Positions 46,501 to 59,652 are shown, counted from the stretch's first letter. The stretch: 64,000 nt of DNA from Anoplopoma fimbria (GCF_027596085.1 NC_072450.1:1095002-1159001), one strand, 5' to 3'. Notes: generated from the sequence alone by a model not told the origin. Numbers and translations are program-made.

Positions 46501-49308
46501 TGAGAAAGAAAGAGGCCACCACATTTATTTCCTCAGATATCGGCACTATCGCCTCCTCGCTGACTGTCATGTTTGCTCAGTGCATTCAGGATATGAATAG
46601 GCAACGAAGAGGGTTCCAGTCTATGAATGTTTGTCTATATGAGTCCTTGTTCAAGCTGTCATGGACAGCGGGGGGGGGCAGAAAGTTGCAGTGACGCTTT
46701 AGAAGTAAGAAGGAGAGAGCTGCAGTGTATCTGCCACAGACTTGTGTAGCCCTGAAGCTAAACGGTCTCACAGTCTGATCTGGTTGTTGTGAACACGCAG
46801 AGAAGGACGTCTGGTTGTCAGAAGAAGAGACTTCATCAGTTCTACTTAACAGGAATGTGATGCATGTGAATGTGAATGTTACTGTTCACCAGTATGGCTG
46901 CGTTGTCTTCTGCAGTAATGAATGAAAAGGATCCAAATGTGGTGTTAAATCTCCCACATGCCAGCTGAGTTCTGTCTTATAAAACATGTTTGTATATATG
47001 CATACAACATAATACAACAATATAACCTTCACAGCTTTTCTTCCAACTGTACCCCCCCCTCTTTGGGGACGAGTTTCTAAACTAAATGTGCTTTCTGCTC
47101 AGGAGGTGATATTAAATGAAAGTCCCAGGTAATCTGATAGGAAGGAACAGCAAACGGAGGGATTGTTTTCATCCTCTATCTAATATTTCCCCATGTTTCT
47201 GTGTGTGACTCATTGGAACAATTATTTTTTATATTGGTTCAGAAATGAAGGAGAATTCTGCAGCTTCAACGTTACGTTACTTCCACTTAAAGTGCTTGTT
47301 TTTGCTGCTGGCTGGCTCAGATTGTTATTATCATACAACATTATTGAAAGAACACGACAGAGACTCGTTCAAAATCAGAACATCCTCTACCTCATCGTCC
47401 CCTCTTCAAACAGCTGGAGCTCTTCATCTGTATACTCTGGCTCAAATAAATCCTGGCGGCCATCAAATTAAAAGACCTAATCTACATTGTCAGAATCTTT
47501 TAAATATTCAGCTATGAGAATCAAAATCTTTTAGATAACACTAAGCTACCACAGACTGAAGCGTTTCCATCGTTGTCTTCCTCACAAGACTTCAGAATGA
47601 GACTTCTCCTTGAGCAAGACTCTTTCCATGAAGTTTTCAGACACCTAGTGATGGTTCTATCTTATCATCGATATGACTACATAGCTGCCGGTGAGCGTCA
47701 TCCGTCTGCAGCGCTCGTGCTCAATACTGGAAAACCGTTGTCCCCTTTGTTCACTTAGACACAAAAACATGAGAAAACAGGTTAATAATTACTAAAATGA
47801 CCCTTTAATAAGGCAGGACATTATCACAGAACAGTGTTTCAGTGTTTAGATAAGCACTGCAGAGAGAGCAGTTTTAATATACAGCCGATATTCTCATTCA
47901 TAACATCTAACTTTTCTCTTTCTTGTAAACTGTAGATTGAAGATTGGACCAAATGGTGCTTCACTATTTTTGACTTTCTCTTGAAGAAAAACCACTACTA
48001 CTGTGAGTCCTGAAGTCTGTCCTTCACAGGGTTTCTTTATTGTCACGTCTTCTGATGGAGGACAAAGTACCGACGATCAGATTTCAGAGAGAGAGACGGA
48101 CCGGCAGCAACTAGACGAATCCGTCTTTGGTCAACAGGATGGGAGCTTTTCTCTGTTTGCTCTGTCCTGTCCATCTCTGAGTGCAGGTGGGGCTTATTTA
48201 TGGATTTTATTATACTGATGTTTAAAAGATATGTAAAAGAAACCTTCCACTGTTTTCTGTCCCTCAACTGAACTGTGCTCGTCTCCTTTTCTATGATGGA
48301 GATTCAAAATGTTCTGCTTTGTAAAGCACAATGTAAGAACAAAGTAGCACGTAAACCGAGACATTACAGGTCCATGTTGTGGGATGACCAGCGCTACCGC
48401 TCATTAAGCTCCTGTAGTGGAGAAGAGCCTCCACATGTCTGACATCTGTTTCCTGCTTCAGTCCAAAGACTGAGCGTCCCGTCTGTGAGGAGGACTGAGT
48501 GTGAATGTCTCTGCTGTCTCAGTCTGATGGATTGGTGACCTTTCCAGAACAGAAGGCATTGACTTGCTGATGTTCAGGTCAAAAGACTTTGAGGTTAAAA
48601 GTGGGAAAAGTTCGGTGAAAAGTTTTTTAAATGTCTTGGTTCATCACATCTAAAGGGCAATCCACACAACAGCCCTGATGCATCCGTCTCACAGAGCAGA
48701 AGGCTTCCATGCTATCTCATAAAGCTTATTTTAACAACTATCTTTATCCGTTGTGTATCTGAGGTGTTCTGCAGAAAGTAGCTTTTGCAAATCCCGTGGA
48801 GGCAGCACATTACTGTGAGTGACGCTGGCTGTCACATGGGTTGAATGTACGTTGTCCATGTTAATACACTAGTCATATAAATGTCTGAAAGTTGTGATCT
48901 TGTTTTCTCATATTCCCCTTGCGGCTCTCCTAAAACGCCCACAGAACACTGTGATAGCGACAAAACACCCACTGCATTGTGGGTAAATCAATTTTAAATG
49001 GCGAGCAAAGGAAACGGACGGACACATCAGTTTTATCTACCGAGAAAGGTTTTGGTCTCCAGCGTGCTGAGGAGACGCAGAGGACAGCAGCTGTTGACTG
49101 GTGGGTGGAGGTGGACGCTCCACGCTGCTCACTCACACGTCTCTGATCCGCAGCGCCTCCGGTCTGATGCTCCGCTGCTCAATTAGTGTAATGAGGAGAG
49201 TCAGCGTGATGTCAGAACGCCCACTCAGACCGCAGGACGGGGACGAGTCCAGACGCCACTTCATCACATCGTGTCAAATAACGCAGCATTCAAAGAGAAA
49301 CTGGACAA
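46501..49308. other. unannotated DNA
   Basis: 2.8 kb without a recognised gene. Frames at 47193-47517, 47573-47758 and 48003-48218 lack splice sites and domains. Confidence 0.45.
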
Positions 49309-49309
49309 A

Positions 49310-49772
49310 AGACTGTAAATAAGAAGTGGACGTAGTCATAGTGACGTCACCATCTAGGATAACGGCCGTAGCCATGTTGTTTACCAGTGAACAGGAAGTG
49401 ACCATATATGGACTGAGGAGGAGTGACGTAGAGACGCCGTATACGTCTCTGGTGTCGACCTGTCAATCAGTGTGTAGCCCCGCCCTAAAGCATCCCCTGC
49501 TTTATGGTCTGTTTGACTCTAAATGGAGCATCATTTACTAAATGAACATCATGCTGTATTGAAGAAGACTTGAAACTAGAGATTGAGACCATAAACTCAT
49601 GTTTACAATGTTTACTGAGGGAATAAATCAAGAGAGAAGTAGAGTCATTTTCTCATAGACTTCTATACAACCAGAGGAGTCGCCCCCTGGTGGACAGGAG
49701 AGAGAATGCAGCTTTAACACATGAAGCTTTGGATTCATTTGGCAGAACCGGAGGTTGCCGCCTGGTTTTTAT
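49310..49772 (-). repeat. family A repeat, copy A10
   Basis: Minus-strand copy: the tail begins AAATAAGAAGTGGACGTAG with a perfect CRE (49342-49349), followed by a shortened segment near CCATGTTGTTTACCAG, a full body, the CTCF core and the head GGCAGAACCGGAGGTTGCCG. It shares GTCGAC (49454-49459) with copy A7. Confidence 0.92.
49679..49695 (-). promoter_or_regulatory. CTCF-like motif in copy A10
   Basis: GTCCACCAGGGGGCGAC on the minus strand. It is convergent with the plus-strand sites at 16792, 18139, 29703, 35738, 37369 and 44231. Confidence 0.55.
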
Positions 49773-51900
49773 GTGCAAAATACTGGTTTAATGAGTTGTT
49801 ATCAACTGATATTACTGAAATAAGCTAACCTGGCTTTAGCATAATACTTTAAGTTTCCAACTTGTTGTTCTGGATCGCAATAGCCAGGTTTTAACCAATA
49901 GAGGGCAGTCGCTTTTCATATTCATAACACAATATGTAGTATTCAAATACTTAGGGTCATAAGGTCAAGATTTGTGTGTTAATCCATCAACAACACCAGA
50001 CTTATATGTTGGTTTTCAGCTGTCTGTGGGTTTAGTTAGTCTTTAAGAAGAGCATCTGTAGTTTTAATTATCCAAACAATCACTTTAACCCGCTCTAATC
50101 TCTCCATCTTCAGCTCCACCTAACATGCCCTGCCCCCGATCCTCCAACCAAAAGATAAATAAATGCTTTGATTATTAAAAGAAGCCGTTGTCGGTGATTT
50201 ATGCGTCTGCTGTCCTCGTTCTGCTGCAGGGACTTCTTCATTGTCTTGCCTCAAATAAGCAGCAGGCATGAATATAAATGAGTTAATCAATTTCAAACAG
50301 CACAGTTCGTGTGCCGGACGGCTCCCACGCGGTTGGCCTGGAAACGGCGAGTCCAGATAAGAGTCTCGGAGCATCGCTGACAGGCGTGCAGTCGCTCCGT
50401 CGCCGTGGAGTTACCGCCGAGGCCTCAGAGACGCTTCAGGACGCCTCTGGACCGAGTCGTGCTTGAGGCCCTTTATTCAAACACACAGGAGGTACTTTGG
50501 CAAACCGTTTGATCACACTCTGAATGTGTGACAGCGTTAGTGATGCACTTGTTTTGGCGTCTTTTTGGCCTCATGCCACGTAACCCTGCCTGGTTCCAGA
50601 CAGGAAACAGTGCCAAGAGATGCATTTGTGTAATTGTTATTGTATTATTTATAGATGTGAGACTCTCTAAAGTTATTCTTTTGTCGTTTTTTTAAATTGC
50701 ACTTTGAATGTGCAACACATTTTTCCAGGACTAACTAAAAACGACATCCTGCTTAAATACTGATATTTTGGTTTCTTTGTTTGATAATTATTTTCTTTCA
50801 ATTTAATTGATTTATGTGTATTATTTATTGACTTATTTGTAACTTCTGAATCTGCAGGTGAAGTAGAAGCATTGGTTGAATAAAGCAAAAGCAAAACAAA
50901 TATGACAGTGTTAAGCTCCGCCTCCTCCTGCAGAGCTCCTGTTAATCAACAGGAAGCAGCAACAGGTGAGTGCTGTGCAGTGAAATGAGGCAGCAAAGAC
51001 TCCACTGAGGAAACATTTGAATGTTGAATCTATCATTAATAACAGTATAACTGCTAGATGGCAGAAAGAGTGTGAAATCTAGGACATTGCTAGACCTGGA
51101 CACTGTGGACTCTCAAGTAAATGTTAAATGTAAGGGACAACAATGGGGGAAAGAAGACGATAGCGGAACGCAAACAGTCATGACAAAAGATCTTTGGAAC
51201 TTCTTTAAATGCAAATAAAACTTGAGATTCAGCAATGTGGCATCACACCTGGTGGAAATCAAGGAGAAGAAGAAGACGAAGACGAAGAAGGAGTAGGACA
51301 GGTGTTGGACACAAAGCTGATCCAGAGTCAGCTGTTTGAGAGACATCTGCCTGCAGTTAAAGGTAGGATAAACATGTGTTTGACCAGTGAAAATGTTAAA
51401 GTACGCAGTAGTTCATCAAGAGAGATGTCCAACTGAAAAAACATCGAGTCATCAATCAGTGGAAGTTAACGTTTGAATTGATGAATGGAAAAACAGTGGA
51501 GACGCCATGTTGTCTTTGGGACAGATGTGACAGATGAGGTATGCCGACTTCCTCTGGTTGGGTCATTATATAAGACTTTAGTTTTCTGGTTGATTTTAGT
51601 TTTTGTACAGGCGGGAGACGAGACAAATGTTTCACCTCTGCAGAGTCATCTGTTTTGTGTCTTTTGAATGGCTGACAACCCTGTGTAATAGAAACTCTGG
51701 TTTTATTATTATATATTATAAATATATGTTGAATGAATGAGTCACGTTTGGAACCAATGTGTTCTTTAGTTAAATATTGAAAAAGTCCAAATGTCTGGTG
51801 TTCCAGTCGGCGTTGACCAAACACAAACATGAAGTGTTCATTATGCTTATGGCTGCAGGAGGGTATTGTAATTAAACACATGCAGTAAATAGTGAACGTT
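49773..51900. other. unannotated DNA
   Basis: 2.1 kb with no confident gene. A CpG-rich patch lies at about 50310-50465 (GCGTGCAGTCGCTCCGTCG). A weak exon-like open segment at about 51231-51361 was rejected. Confidence 0.4.
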
Positions 51901-51904
51901 TTGC

Positions 51905-52125
51905 TGCTTTGCAGATATGTTAATTAACAACATTTCATTATGTGGAAATTAATTTAGGTGCCATTATGTTTCCCTCTGAACCTATTTGCTGTTGCAAATT
52001 GGTATTATGTAAATTTAGTTTATAGTAGACGGGCTGTGGCTGGGCACAAATAAACAACAGCTACCTTCTGCTTTATGCAAATTGGTTTTAAATGAAGTGA
52101 TTTGATTGGCTGAATGCAAAGAGGG
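51905..52125. promoter_or_regulatory. possible conserved non-coding element
   Basis: Non-repetitive AT-rich stretch dense in classic factor cores: TTAATTAA (51920-51927), an octamer ATGCAAAT (52075-52082), a forkhead-type ATAAACA (52050-52056) and ATTGGC (52105-52110). The texture resembles vertebrate developmental enhancers. Conservation cannot be tested here. Confidence 0.25.
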
Positions 52126-52337
52126 ACAGAGAGGCAAAGCTTTTATGATCCACAGACTGGATATATAAAAAATAAGAATAAAGATTTCTCCTTTTTGATA
52201 ACTAATGTGATGCTGTAACACAAAAGAAACATTCAATTCAATTTCAGATTACGTGGTGTTTTGATGAACTGATATTGACGATAGCTGTGTAGTTTAAAAA
52301 TAAATATTGAGATCATGGTGATTCTATAAATAATCCT

Positions 52338-52339
<2 letters not shown>

Positions 52340-52384
<45 letters not shown>
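52340..52384. repeat. (AT)n microsatellite
   Basis: About 22 AT units. Confidence 0.95.
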
Positions 52385-52388
<4 letters not shown>

Positions 52389-52673
52389 CTTTCACAATTT
52401 CTATAGATATCACGATACTATTGTTATCAGGATTGTCTCTGATATTGTGAGAGCCCTTTCACTAATGCATCAGAGGTCAGATAATCCTGACGTTTATCTG
52501 CAATATATTTACCACCATAATCAGAATTATGATCTTAACTGCGTTCCAGTACAAGTCAGACACTTAAAGTGTTTTCCTCCAGCCAGTTTAGCTTATTTCA
52601 GCTACTCATATTATTTAACCATTTATTTTTGATACCCAAAAATATATATATATATATATATAAAGTTCCCTTG

Positions 52674-52676
<3 letters not shown>

Positions 52677-52741
<65 letters not shown>
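52677..52741 (+). repeat. (CA)n microsatellite
   Basis: About 32 units, preceded by a short AT run at 52643-52662. Confidence 0.97.
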
Positions 52742-52743
<2 letters not shown>

Positions 52744-52843
52744 GCTTCCTGCAGGGAGCTCAGCAGATGTTGAGAGCAGGTGTTTTGGCCTCTGTTCCAG
52801 ATGAGAAGTTTGCTCTGTAATTGGAGACCTGGTGCCACGTGGG

Positions 52844-52844
<1 letters not shown>

Positions 52845-52937
<93 letters not shown>
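52845..52937 (+). repeat. (CA)n microsatellite
   Basis: About 46 uninterrupted units. Confidence 0.98.
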
Positions 52938-52939
<2 letters not shown>

Positions 52940-53248
52940 AGCAGAGAGTCAGCACTGCACTGGTTGGTCTTCATTTACCAAATGTTGCAATATGTCTCTC
53001 TAATGAATCCATCGTGTAAATGTGTGTTCACCCCGTCGCCCTCATTAAACGCTCCTCTCTGCTGCAGCCTCCTGATTGGTTCATGTGACGTTTGAAACCA
53101 GAGGACGGCGGCGGACGGGTCCGTTGACCTGCCTCCAATCAGAGGAAGATATGAGATGATAATGAGGTGGAAAATAAATGTGCAGTTTATGTTCATTTAA
53201 AAGTATAAATGAACGGATGTGAAGCATGTTGTTTTTCATGTTGTTGTG

Positions 53249-53251
<3 letters not shown>

Positions 53252-53300
<49 letters not shown>

Positions 53301-53313
53301 CATACATACATAC
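53252..53313. repeat. (AT)n followed by (CATA)n
   Basis: About 22 AT units, then about four CATA units. Confidence 0.95.
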
Positions 53314-53460
53314 TGGGCATTTAGTTGCCATACATACTGTTGAAGACAGGCACAAACAACATACAAACAATAAGTGTGGACACTTCATTCATATAATATG
53401 CAGATGATACAGTTGTATTATGGTTTAACAAAACAATCCCAATTGAAGGTATAAATATGA

Positions 53461-53692
53461 GCTTTTCCTGGAGCTTTCACTCGTGTTACACAGTTTTCAT
53501 CAGTGGATGGAGTTTTGTCTGTTGACATGGAGATGAATCTGATTAAATTAACTTATAGGACTTCGTTTCCGTTCAGGAAGTTTTGCATCAATGTTAATTC
53601 TTCACCTTAGAAACTCTAGTTTGAAAAGACAATCACTAGCATTTTTTTCCCTGAGCTTTCAATCGTATCACACGGTCTTCATCAGGATGATA
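53461..53692 (+). repeat. diverged direct repeat pair
   Basis: TCCTGGAGCTTTCACTCGTG then ACACAGTTTTCATCAGTGG (53467-53506) recurs as CCCTGAGCTTTCAATCGTA then ACACGGTCTTCATCAGGATG (53650-53690), about 182 bases downstream in the same orientation. Confidence 0.65.
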
Positions 53693-54470
53693 TCATTTTG
53701 CTCTTATTGTTCTCAAGCATGAGTTTTTCTTTGAGTGGAAACCACACATCTGTCTTTCAGATTGAAACTGAAACCTGAATTGATGTGTTTTGTACCATCA
53801 TAAACAAATTGACAAATAATTGTAAATATTATAATGCTAGCAGTCTCCTAAAACTAAGGAAACAATAACTTATCTAAACGACTTACACATCTATTGGGGA
53901 ACAATCCCAGCTTTGGATAATTCATAGATTCATGCTAACACTTTTCTTCTTTCTGCCTGTAAGCTAATGCATTCATTTGTGGTGAGACATAAAGATGATT
54001 TATGTTTTAGTTGTGAGGTTTGGGGTAAAGAACCTAATGGGCCGTAACTTCAAAAAGTCAGCTGAAACTAAAAGTAACCAGGGTACCCCAACAAAAGAGT
54101 CTCCTGTAACCAATTCCCCCATAAACTACCTTCATAACAAAGAGATCTGTGGTACTGTTGATAGGACAATAATGAATTGTTAAATGATGAGGTTTTCTTT
54201 GTTAAATCAGGTGTGTGTACTGTGTTTGCTTGAAATGGCACCATATTTGGTATCAAGCTGTCTTCAAAAACCCATTGCTTGTTTGTGGAAATCCAATGAA
54301 TGTAACTAAAAAAATAAATGAATATATGAATTTGATGCTGCTAAAATGGTTTACTCAAGGTTTTGGTCATTTCACTCAAAGGTGATGTTAAAATCGAAAC
54401 TCCTGTTGTTGTTGTTTGGTCATCCGAGTAGTTCAGAGAAGCTGTAATATCTGAACATCTTTAATTTGGC
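53693..54470. other. unannotated AT-rich DNA
   Basis: No gene recognised. Confidence 0.4.
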
Positions 54471-54474
54471 GAGT

Positions 54475-54700
54475 GAAGTGATGACACACGCCACCTAATG
54501 ACTTTCTTGAAGCGAGCAGTCAGAATCAGAGCCGTACAGATGTATTGACCCTCCTGGCAGTAAACTAATTAGCGCTGTATTTCTAAATGACATGCACTCA
54601 ATTAAAGTAATACCCAAATCATCCCAACAGCACAACCCTGCTGTCTGTTTATGTCATTAGGCAAAGCAATTCATTAAACTGTTGATGTCAAATATCACCA
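54475..54700. promoter_or_regulatory. possible conserved non-coding element
   Basis: Non-repetitive sequence with GTAAACTAATTAGCGCTG (about 54560-54577), CTCAATTAAAG and ATGTCATTAGGCAAAGCAATT, typical homeodomain-type wording. The call rests on texture alone. Confidence 0.2.
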
Positions 54701-55200
54701 TTTGACAAATAACACACACTGATCAAATTATCTTTAATAGGCCAGCTGAGAAAAACAACCTCTTCCTCTCATTAAAGGTGAATATATTTATTTTACTACC
54801 CAAAGATCCATCCTGACCCTTTGATTGCAGAGCAGCTTCTCCCCTCTTGTATAGGTAATGTATAGAACACTGGTGTGGCTCCATGTAGGGCTTTTGTTCT
54901 AGGCATCCCACAATGCAATGTGTCACACTGTCAGTGATAATGTAAAAAGTAAATCACGAGTGGTAACACTTAGTGTTAAAGGTCAACTCCATCTGATTTT
55001 CTTTTCCAGGTTTTTTCAATTGGAAACTAATTAAGTAGTGACGTAGGTTACCAAAGTAAGCTAATGAATAAAGTTATGAATTATAGCAATGTTAGCATTA
55101 GCTGATTCAACATAAGCTGTGTTACATTTGGAAATAACTGAAAGGGTTAGTTTGGATTGTTTTGTTGTGGGGTTGTATTTATACTCCCGTATTCTATGAG
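54701..55200. other. unannotated DNA
   Basis: No gene recognised. Confidence 0.4.
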
Positions 55201-55374
55201 GTAAAATGACAGTTTTTGTCAATGGAGTCCAGTGGCTTTGAAGAGAGGGTTATGATACATATACAATATTTTCGCCTCTTTACCTCTGTCAGGCGCACCT
55301 TTTTTACGGGAACTGAAGACGTTGAATCTATGCTGTCTTCAAAGCCACAAGACTCCATTCATAAAAACATTTGA
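55201..55374. mobile_element. foldback (MITE-like) element
   Basis: AATGGAGTCCAGTGGCTTTGA (from about 55222) pairs imperfectly with TCTTCAAAGCCACAAGACTCC (55331-55351), and the pairing extends outward through TTTTTG and CAAAAA-like flanks. The arms are about 40-47 bases with a loop of about 80. The same arm sequence recurs at 57293 and 57500. Confidence 0.6.
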
Positions 55375-55895
55375 CCTTTAATAACACAGGATATTGCTGC
55401 TCTACCGCTGCCTCCATCAGTTAGTTTGTTTTTTTAATGTGCAACTATCAGATATGAACTAACGTGGCGTCCGCAGCTGTATGGCAGCTATGGCGGAATC
55501 ACACCTGTGATGGAAATCTCTTAGTTCTACATCAGCCTGGCATGTGTGAGGATTCTATTGGATATAAGATCTAAACAAGGAAATACATCTACCGTTGCTG
55601 TGCTAGCAACAACATAGCCTCTGTACAGTCTCTCTCCGTTGAGTCTAAAGCGAATACCGAAGGTTTCTAGCTGACCTTGGCCTACCAGCTGCCAGAGCCA
55701 GCTGAAGAGAGACAGACAGTAGACCTGACCTGTGAAGATCTGTCTTAAGTTACCTTTTACCTACATGAGGGAGGTTTAACATACAATGAGGAAAATTCCT
55801 TCACAACACCCTTTCTCCTAAAACGTAACGTTCCCATACAACTGAGCTAAACTCACAACTACGTTTAGACAAAATAATGGATGCAGTTTTTAACA
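55375..55895. other. unannotated DNA
   Basis: No gene recognised. Confidence 0.4.
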
Positions 55896-55939
55896 GCTTT
55901 AGATGTGGTTAATGCTGTAAATTAAAACTAAACAAATCA

Positions 55940-56045
55940 ATAAACGCTACAAAACTACTTGGAACCTTTTAGGCAACAAAACGACATGCTTCAGGCGGGA
56001 CACCAACAGCAGTCTGCTGGTGAAAGTCTGGTGTTTTTAACCATA
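55940..56045 (+). repeat. family E repeat copy
   Basis: AAAACTACTTGGAACCTTTTA, GGCAACAAAACGACATG, GGGACACCAACAGCAGTCTGC and TGGTGAAAGTCTGGTGTTTT follow the order of family E pieces at 15083, 28503 and 30845. Confidence 0.5.
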
Positions 56046-57215
56046 AATCACGCTGACCTCCCTTCTAGCAGACTTCCACGGATTATTCACATGTTTTGTT
56101 TCATGGGAATGTAAGAGGAATCATTTAAACAGGGACATATCCACGCTTAAAATGAACCTCATTCATTTAACATCATGTTTAATATTTCAGTGACAATGAT
56201 TAGATCTTTTTTAAATGCTTCATTCCATGTAAACACTATAATAAACCCATTACTTTCAATCTGGCCCTTCACAGTTCCAGTTATATTGTCCTCAGCAGTC
56301 TCTTCTATTCTCTTTGACTTCATCATTTCCAGGTCTGGATTATTGTTATCAATGGACAAACCAAAGCCTCCGGAGAGCCAGCAGTCGATGAAACACCGAC
56401 AGGACAATAAGCACCCAGAGTAAATATGATAGATACATGGCTGCTCTCCGTCTGTGAGCCTAATCACTGCTGAGAGAGACAGAGTGTTAGCCTCCTCTTT
56501 ATTGAGCTAACGGAGGAGAAAGAAGGGGAAGGAGCTGTTATTGCCATTGATCTGAGGATGAGGAGGAGGATGAGGAGGAGGAGGATGAGTCCTCTGGGTG
56601 GCTGCTGGGAGTTGGTTTTTATGTCGGAGCCACATCGACCCGGCCTCGGCGCTGACACTAATAATTGGCCTCTGCTTGGCCCCCGATGGCTCCATCGCCT
56701 TCCAAAGGCTCCACACCGAGCAAAGGCCACAGCTTCACCTGTCAGCGGCTCTGGACCAGGAGGAGACCCGGATCAAGTCCTCACAGAGTCCTGGAAACAA
56801 AAGAGCTCAACGCTGCGATCAGCTGACCCGTTCACGCCCACGTCTGAGGAGAAAGACTGAGCTCTGGTGGAAACAATCATTATCAGCAGAACATCAAATA
56901 TAGCTGTGAGGAGTTAACGATCCTTCACTGATGCATGTCAGCCTCCCACTGTTTGAGCACACAGGGCTACGAAGACAGTATTGATCCTTCTATTAGGGGA
57001 AAATATAGTTTTCAAGAAGACTAAAGGAAAGAAAATAGCTGTTGTTTTTATCGATTGATTATTGAACGAAGTGAAACCAGAAAGCTTGCTGCGAAACTGG
57101 AGGAGAATCTTTGTATAGTTAATGAGTTCACGACTTGTCGACAGAAGGAGATGTGTGAGGTTTGAACAACTTCTCTAAAACCTGAAAACACCAAAGTTAG
57201 GATGTTTTAACGTCT
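56046..57215. other. unannotated DNA, GA-rich and CpG-rich in part
   Basis: A GAGGATGAGGAGGAGGATG tract lies at 56552-56590, followed by a GC-rich, non-repetitive stretch to about 56860. Open frames on both strands cover it, but none shows a known domain or splice pair. Confidence 0.35.
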
Positions 57216-57218
57216 CTC

Positions 57219-57530
57219 TGTTGAACTGTCAAACCAGACTTGTTGATTTTTGGAACAGTAGAGAGTTTAACAAAAACATCACTGTTTCTGTCAATGGAGT
57301 CCGGCGTCTTGGAGGAGATCATATATTGGCTGTTGTTTTCACATCTAACTCTGTTACTTAAGGGTTTAATTTGACCAAACCAGAGTTGGTGATTGTTGGA
57401 ACAGTAAAAAGACTTAACAAAGACTAGTTTAAGTTTGACTTTAACTTGTTTCTGTCCAGTTTGAATGGAGTGTGTTTTGAGGTGAAAGACCGTTGTCTGA
57501 CTGGAGTCCGGTGGCTTTGAGGAGAGCATA
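57219..57530 (+). repeat. diverged tandem duplication, about 145-bp unit
   Basis: GTCAAACCAGACTTGTTGATT...GGAACAGTAGAGAG and GACCAAACCAGAGTTGGTGAT...GGAACAGTAAAAAG mark two successive units. Each is followed by a GGAGTCCGG(C/T)G(T/G)C(T)TT-type block shared with the foldback element at 55201. It explains the 110-codon minus-strand frame. Confidence 0.65.
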
Positions 57531-59335
57531 TTAAATATGCATTTTGTACATTAATGATGTATAATAACTGTCCAAATCAATGTTGATTTTATTTATTATA
57601 TATTCTCTTCAAGGTGTCATGTTTCCATCTCTGCCAATCAGAGTTGGAGCTGATAAACAGTTGTAACTACAGCAGAGTAATTTGTTCCAGGAATAAATGC
57701 TGATTGTAACAAAAAAGACAGACGTTAGTAGGTTTTTTATGTCCAGAGGGAACAGAGCTTATGAGTGTCTGAGGAGAAGAAGAAAAAGAAGCAGTGCTAA
57801 AATGTTTATTTTCCAAGAAAGTCCATGAGACGAACTAGTGACAGATAATAAAAATGCTCCTGAGACACTTCAGAGACACTGGGACTCTGAGGGTTTCACT
57901 TTAAAGGGGACCAGAACAGAGCACCAGCATCAATCCTTCAGTCTGCCAGCTCTCGTGGAAGGTCCTGTCATGTAAACTGTTTAAACAGCTCTAACTTCTC
58001 TCCATGAACACGCCTGCATGTTGCAAACAATCGGATTTGTCTGAACTTGAAAAATAAACGGTGGCAGTCGTGTTAGAACACAACATGACTTCTGAAACAC
58101 CAGAAGAAGAAATCGTTTTTTGCAAAGACACAAAAGTGTAATGAGCAGACTGCCTTGAACATGGAAACTGCAAATCCTAATTTGTACAGGGAACGTAATC
58201 TGTAATCTGAGTCATTACTTTTACTGATTCTTTTCCAGCTCCTTGAACCTGAAACCATTTCATGTTGATGATCTTGTGAACACAAAACACGTTTTCAGCT
58301 CCTCCCTTTAAATCATCAGTAGCTTGTTCAAGAATGACCTCTGTTAGCACTATTGTAACGTTTTAGCATTCTTAAAATGGTGTAAAATCTACTGTTATGG
58401 TATGGTTCAGTCACTAAAACAGGCATTATGAAGCAGAGGAGAGGATCAGCTATCAGAGCTATCAGGCGGAGGTCGTCTGTACAGGAGAGTGAAATGATCT
58501 TCACCTACAGTGCATTTCCTTTTCTCCTAACCACAGAGGGAGTCGTGTTGTGTTTCTGTCTTTGTCCTGTAGTTATTTTAAAACACACGGTTTGAGAAAG
58601 TCTTTCTTCCTTCCTCAAAGTTGGCTTTGCCTGTTTGCAATCATGCCTCCTAGTGTGAAAGGTCGAACTGCTGTTTGTCCTTAAATCAAGATATGCTTCT
58701 TTTTCTCCCGATACCACCAACAGTTTTTAAGCTCCGCCCCCTAAATCACTGCATCATTTCCTCCGTATGATCATTCCAAAAACAAAATGTTCTAATCCTC
58801 ATCATAAAAACATTCCTTTTGTTGGAAGGATCTTTAAGAATTAACACTTATTTTTACAATCAACACTTGAAATGAGGAAGACATGAAAATGAAGTAGAAG
58901 ATGTAAACCAACATGGAAGATCTTGGGTAGATAATAATGAGAATAAATATGAATCAGAATTGAAATCATACGCTTTAAACTAAAAATAAATATGTTAATT
59001 AATATTATTTTAAAAATAGATTATAAAAGGAATAATTAACCTTGTTATGATGAGACCAATCGTAATCAAAGCCTTAAATGTTCTGTAAATGTGTTGCAGT
59101 TCAGAGTAACGAAAAGCTTCTTCTAACTTTTCAGAGGCACCTGTCAAGTCTACAGTCAGACAGTAAGTGTTTCAAATTTAGACATTTTTTGATGAATTGA
59201 TGAGTTCTGCATATTGTACTGTAGCCTGAGGGTTAGCCCTGAGCTGAGCTGCTGATGTTTCTGCAGCAGTGTGTGTTTGTAAATGTGTTCTCCATGGAAA
59301 CAGAGACTAAACATGCATCACAATAATCCACCTAA
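57531..59335. other. unannotated AT-rich DNA
   Basis: No gene recognised. Confidence 0.45.
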
Positions 59336-59337
59336 AG

Positions 59338-59411
59338 ATAAAGACACATTACAGTATATATGAATAAGAATCTGTTCCTCCTCATGAACGCTGTTACTCT
59401 TCAAGTCTGAA
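59338..59411 (+). repeat. local direct duplication, copy 1
   Basis: GATAAAGACACATTACAGTA, then TCATGAACGCTGTTACTCTTC and AAGTCTG, is repeated with changes at 59653-59712. Confidence 0.75.
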
Positions 59412-59412
59412 T

Positions 59413-59645
59413 GACAATATGACATTTTTCATGACATTCTATAATCTGACTTTTTTAATGATATTTTGATGACATACTATAATATGACATTTTCATGACA
59501 TACTCATCTTTGGCGTTTAGATGACATTTAATGACAATACTATGATTTTTTTTCATGACTTTTTTGATGCCATTTTGAAGACATTCTGAACTATAATTTT
59601 CATAAAATACCATACGTTTATGAAAAACTATACTTTTACTTTTTC
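59413..59645. repeat. AT-rich minisatellite, degenerate part
   Basis: Imperfect units containing ATGACAT(A/T)CTATAAT(C/A)TGAC and TTTTCATGAC. It lies between the two copies of the 59338/59653 duplication. Confidence 0.7.
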
Positions 59646-59652
59646 ATGACTC

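Noticed and set aside
51231..51361. Exon-like segment with an acidic run and a donor-like AAAG|GTAGGA
   Set aside because: The acceptor is weak, no partner exon is visible and the peptide is not recognised.
56507..56903. Overlapping frames of about 100 codons on both strands in a GC-rich stretch
   Set aside because: Open on both strands because of base composition; no known motif. Kept only as a GC-rich patch.
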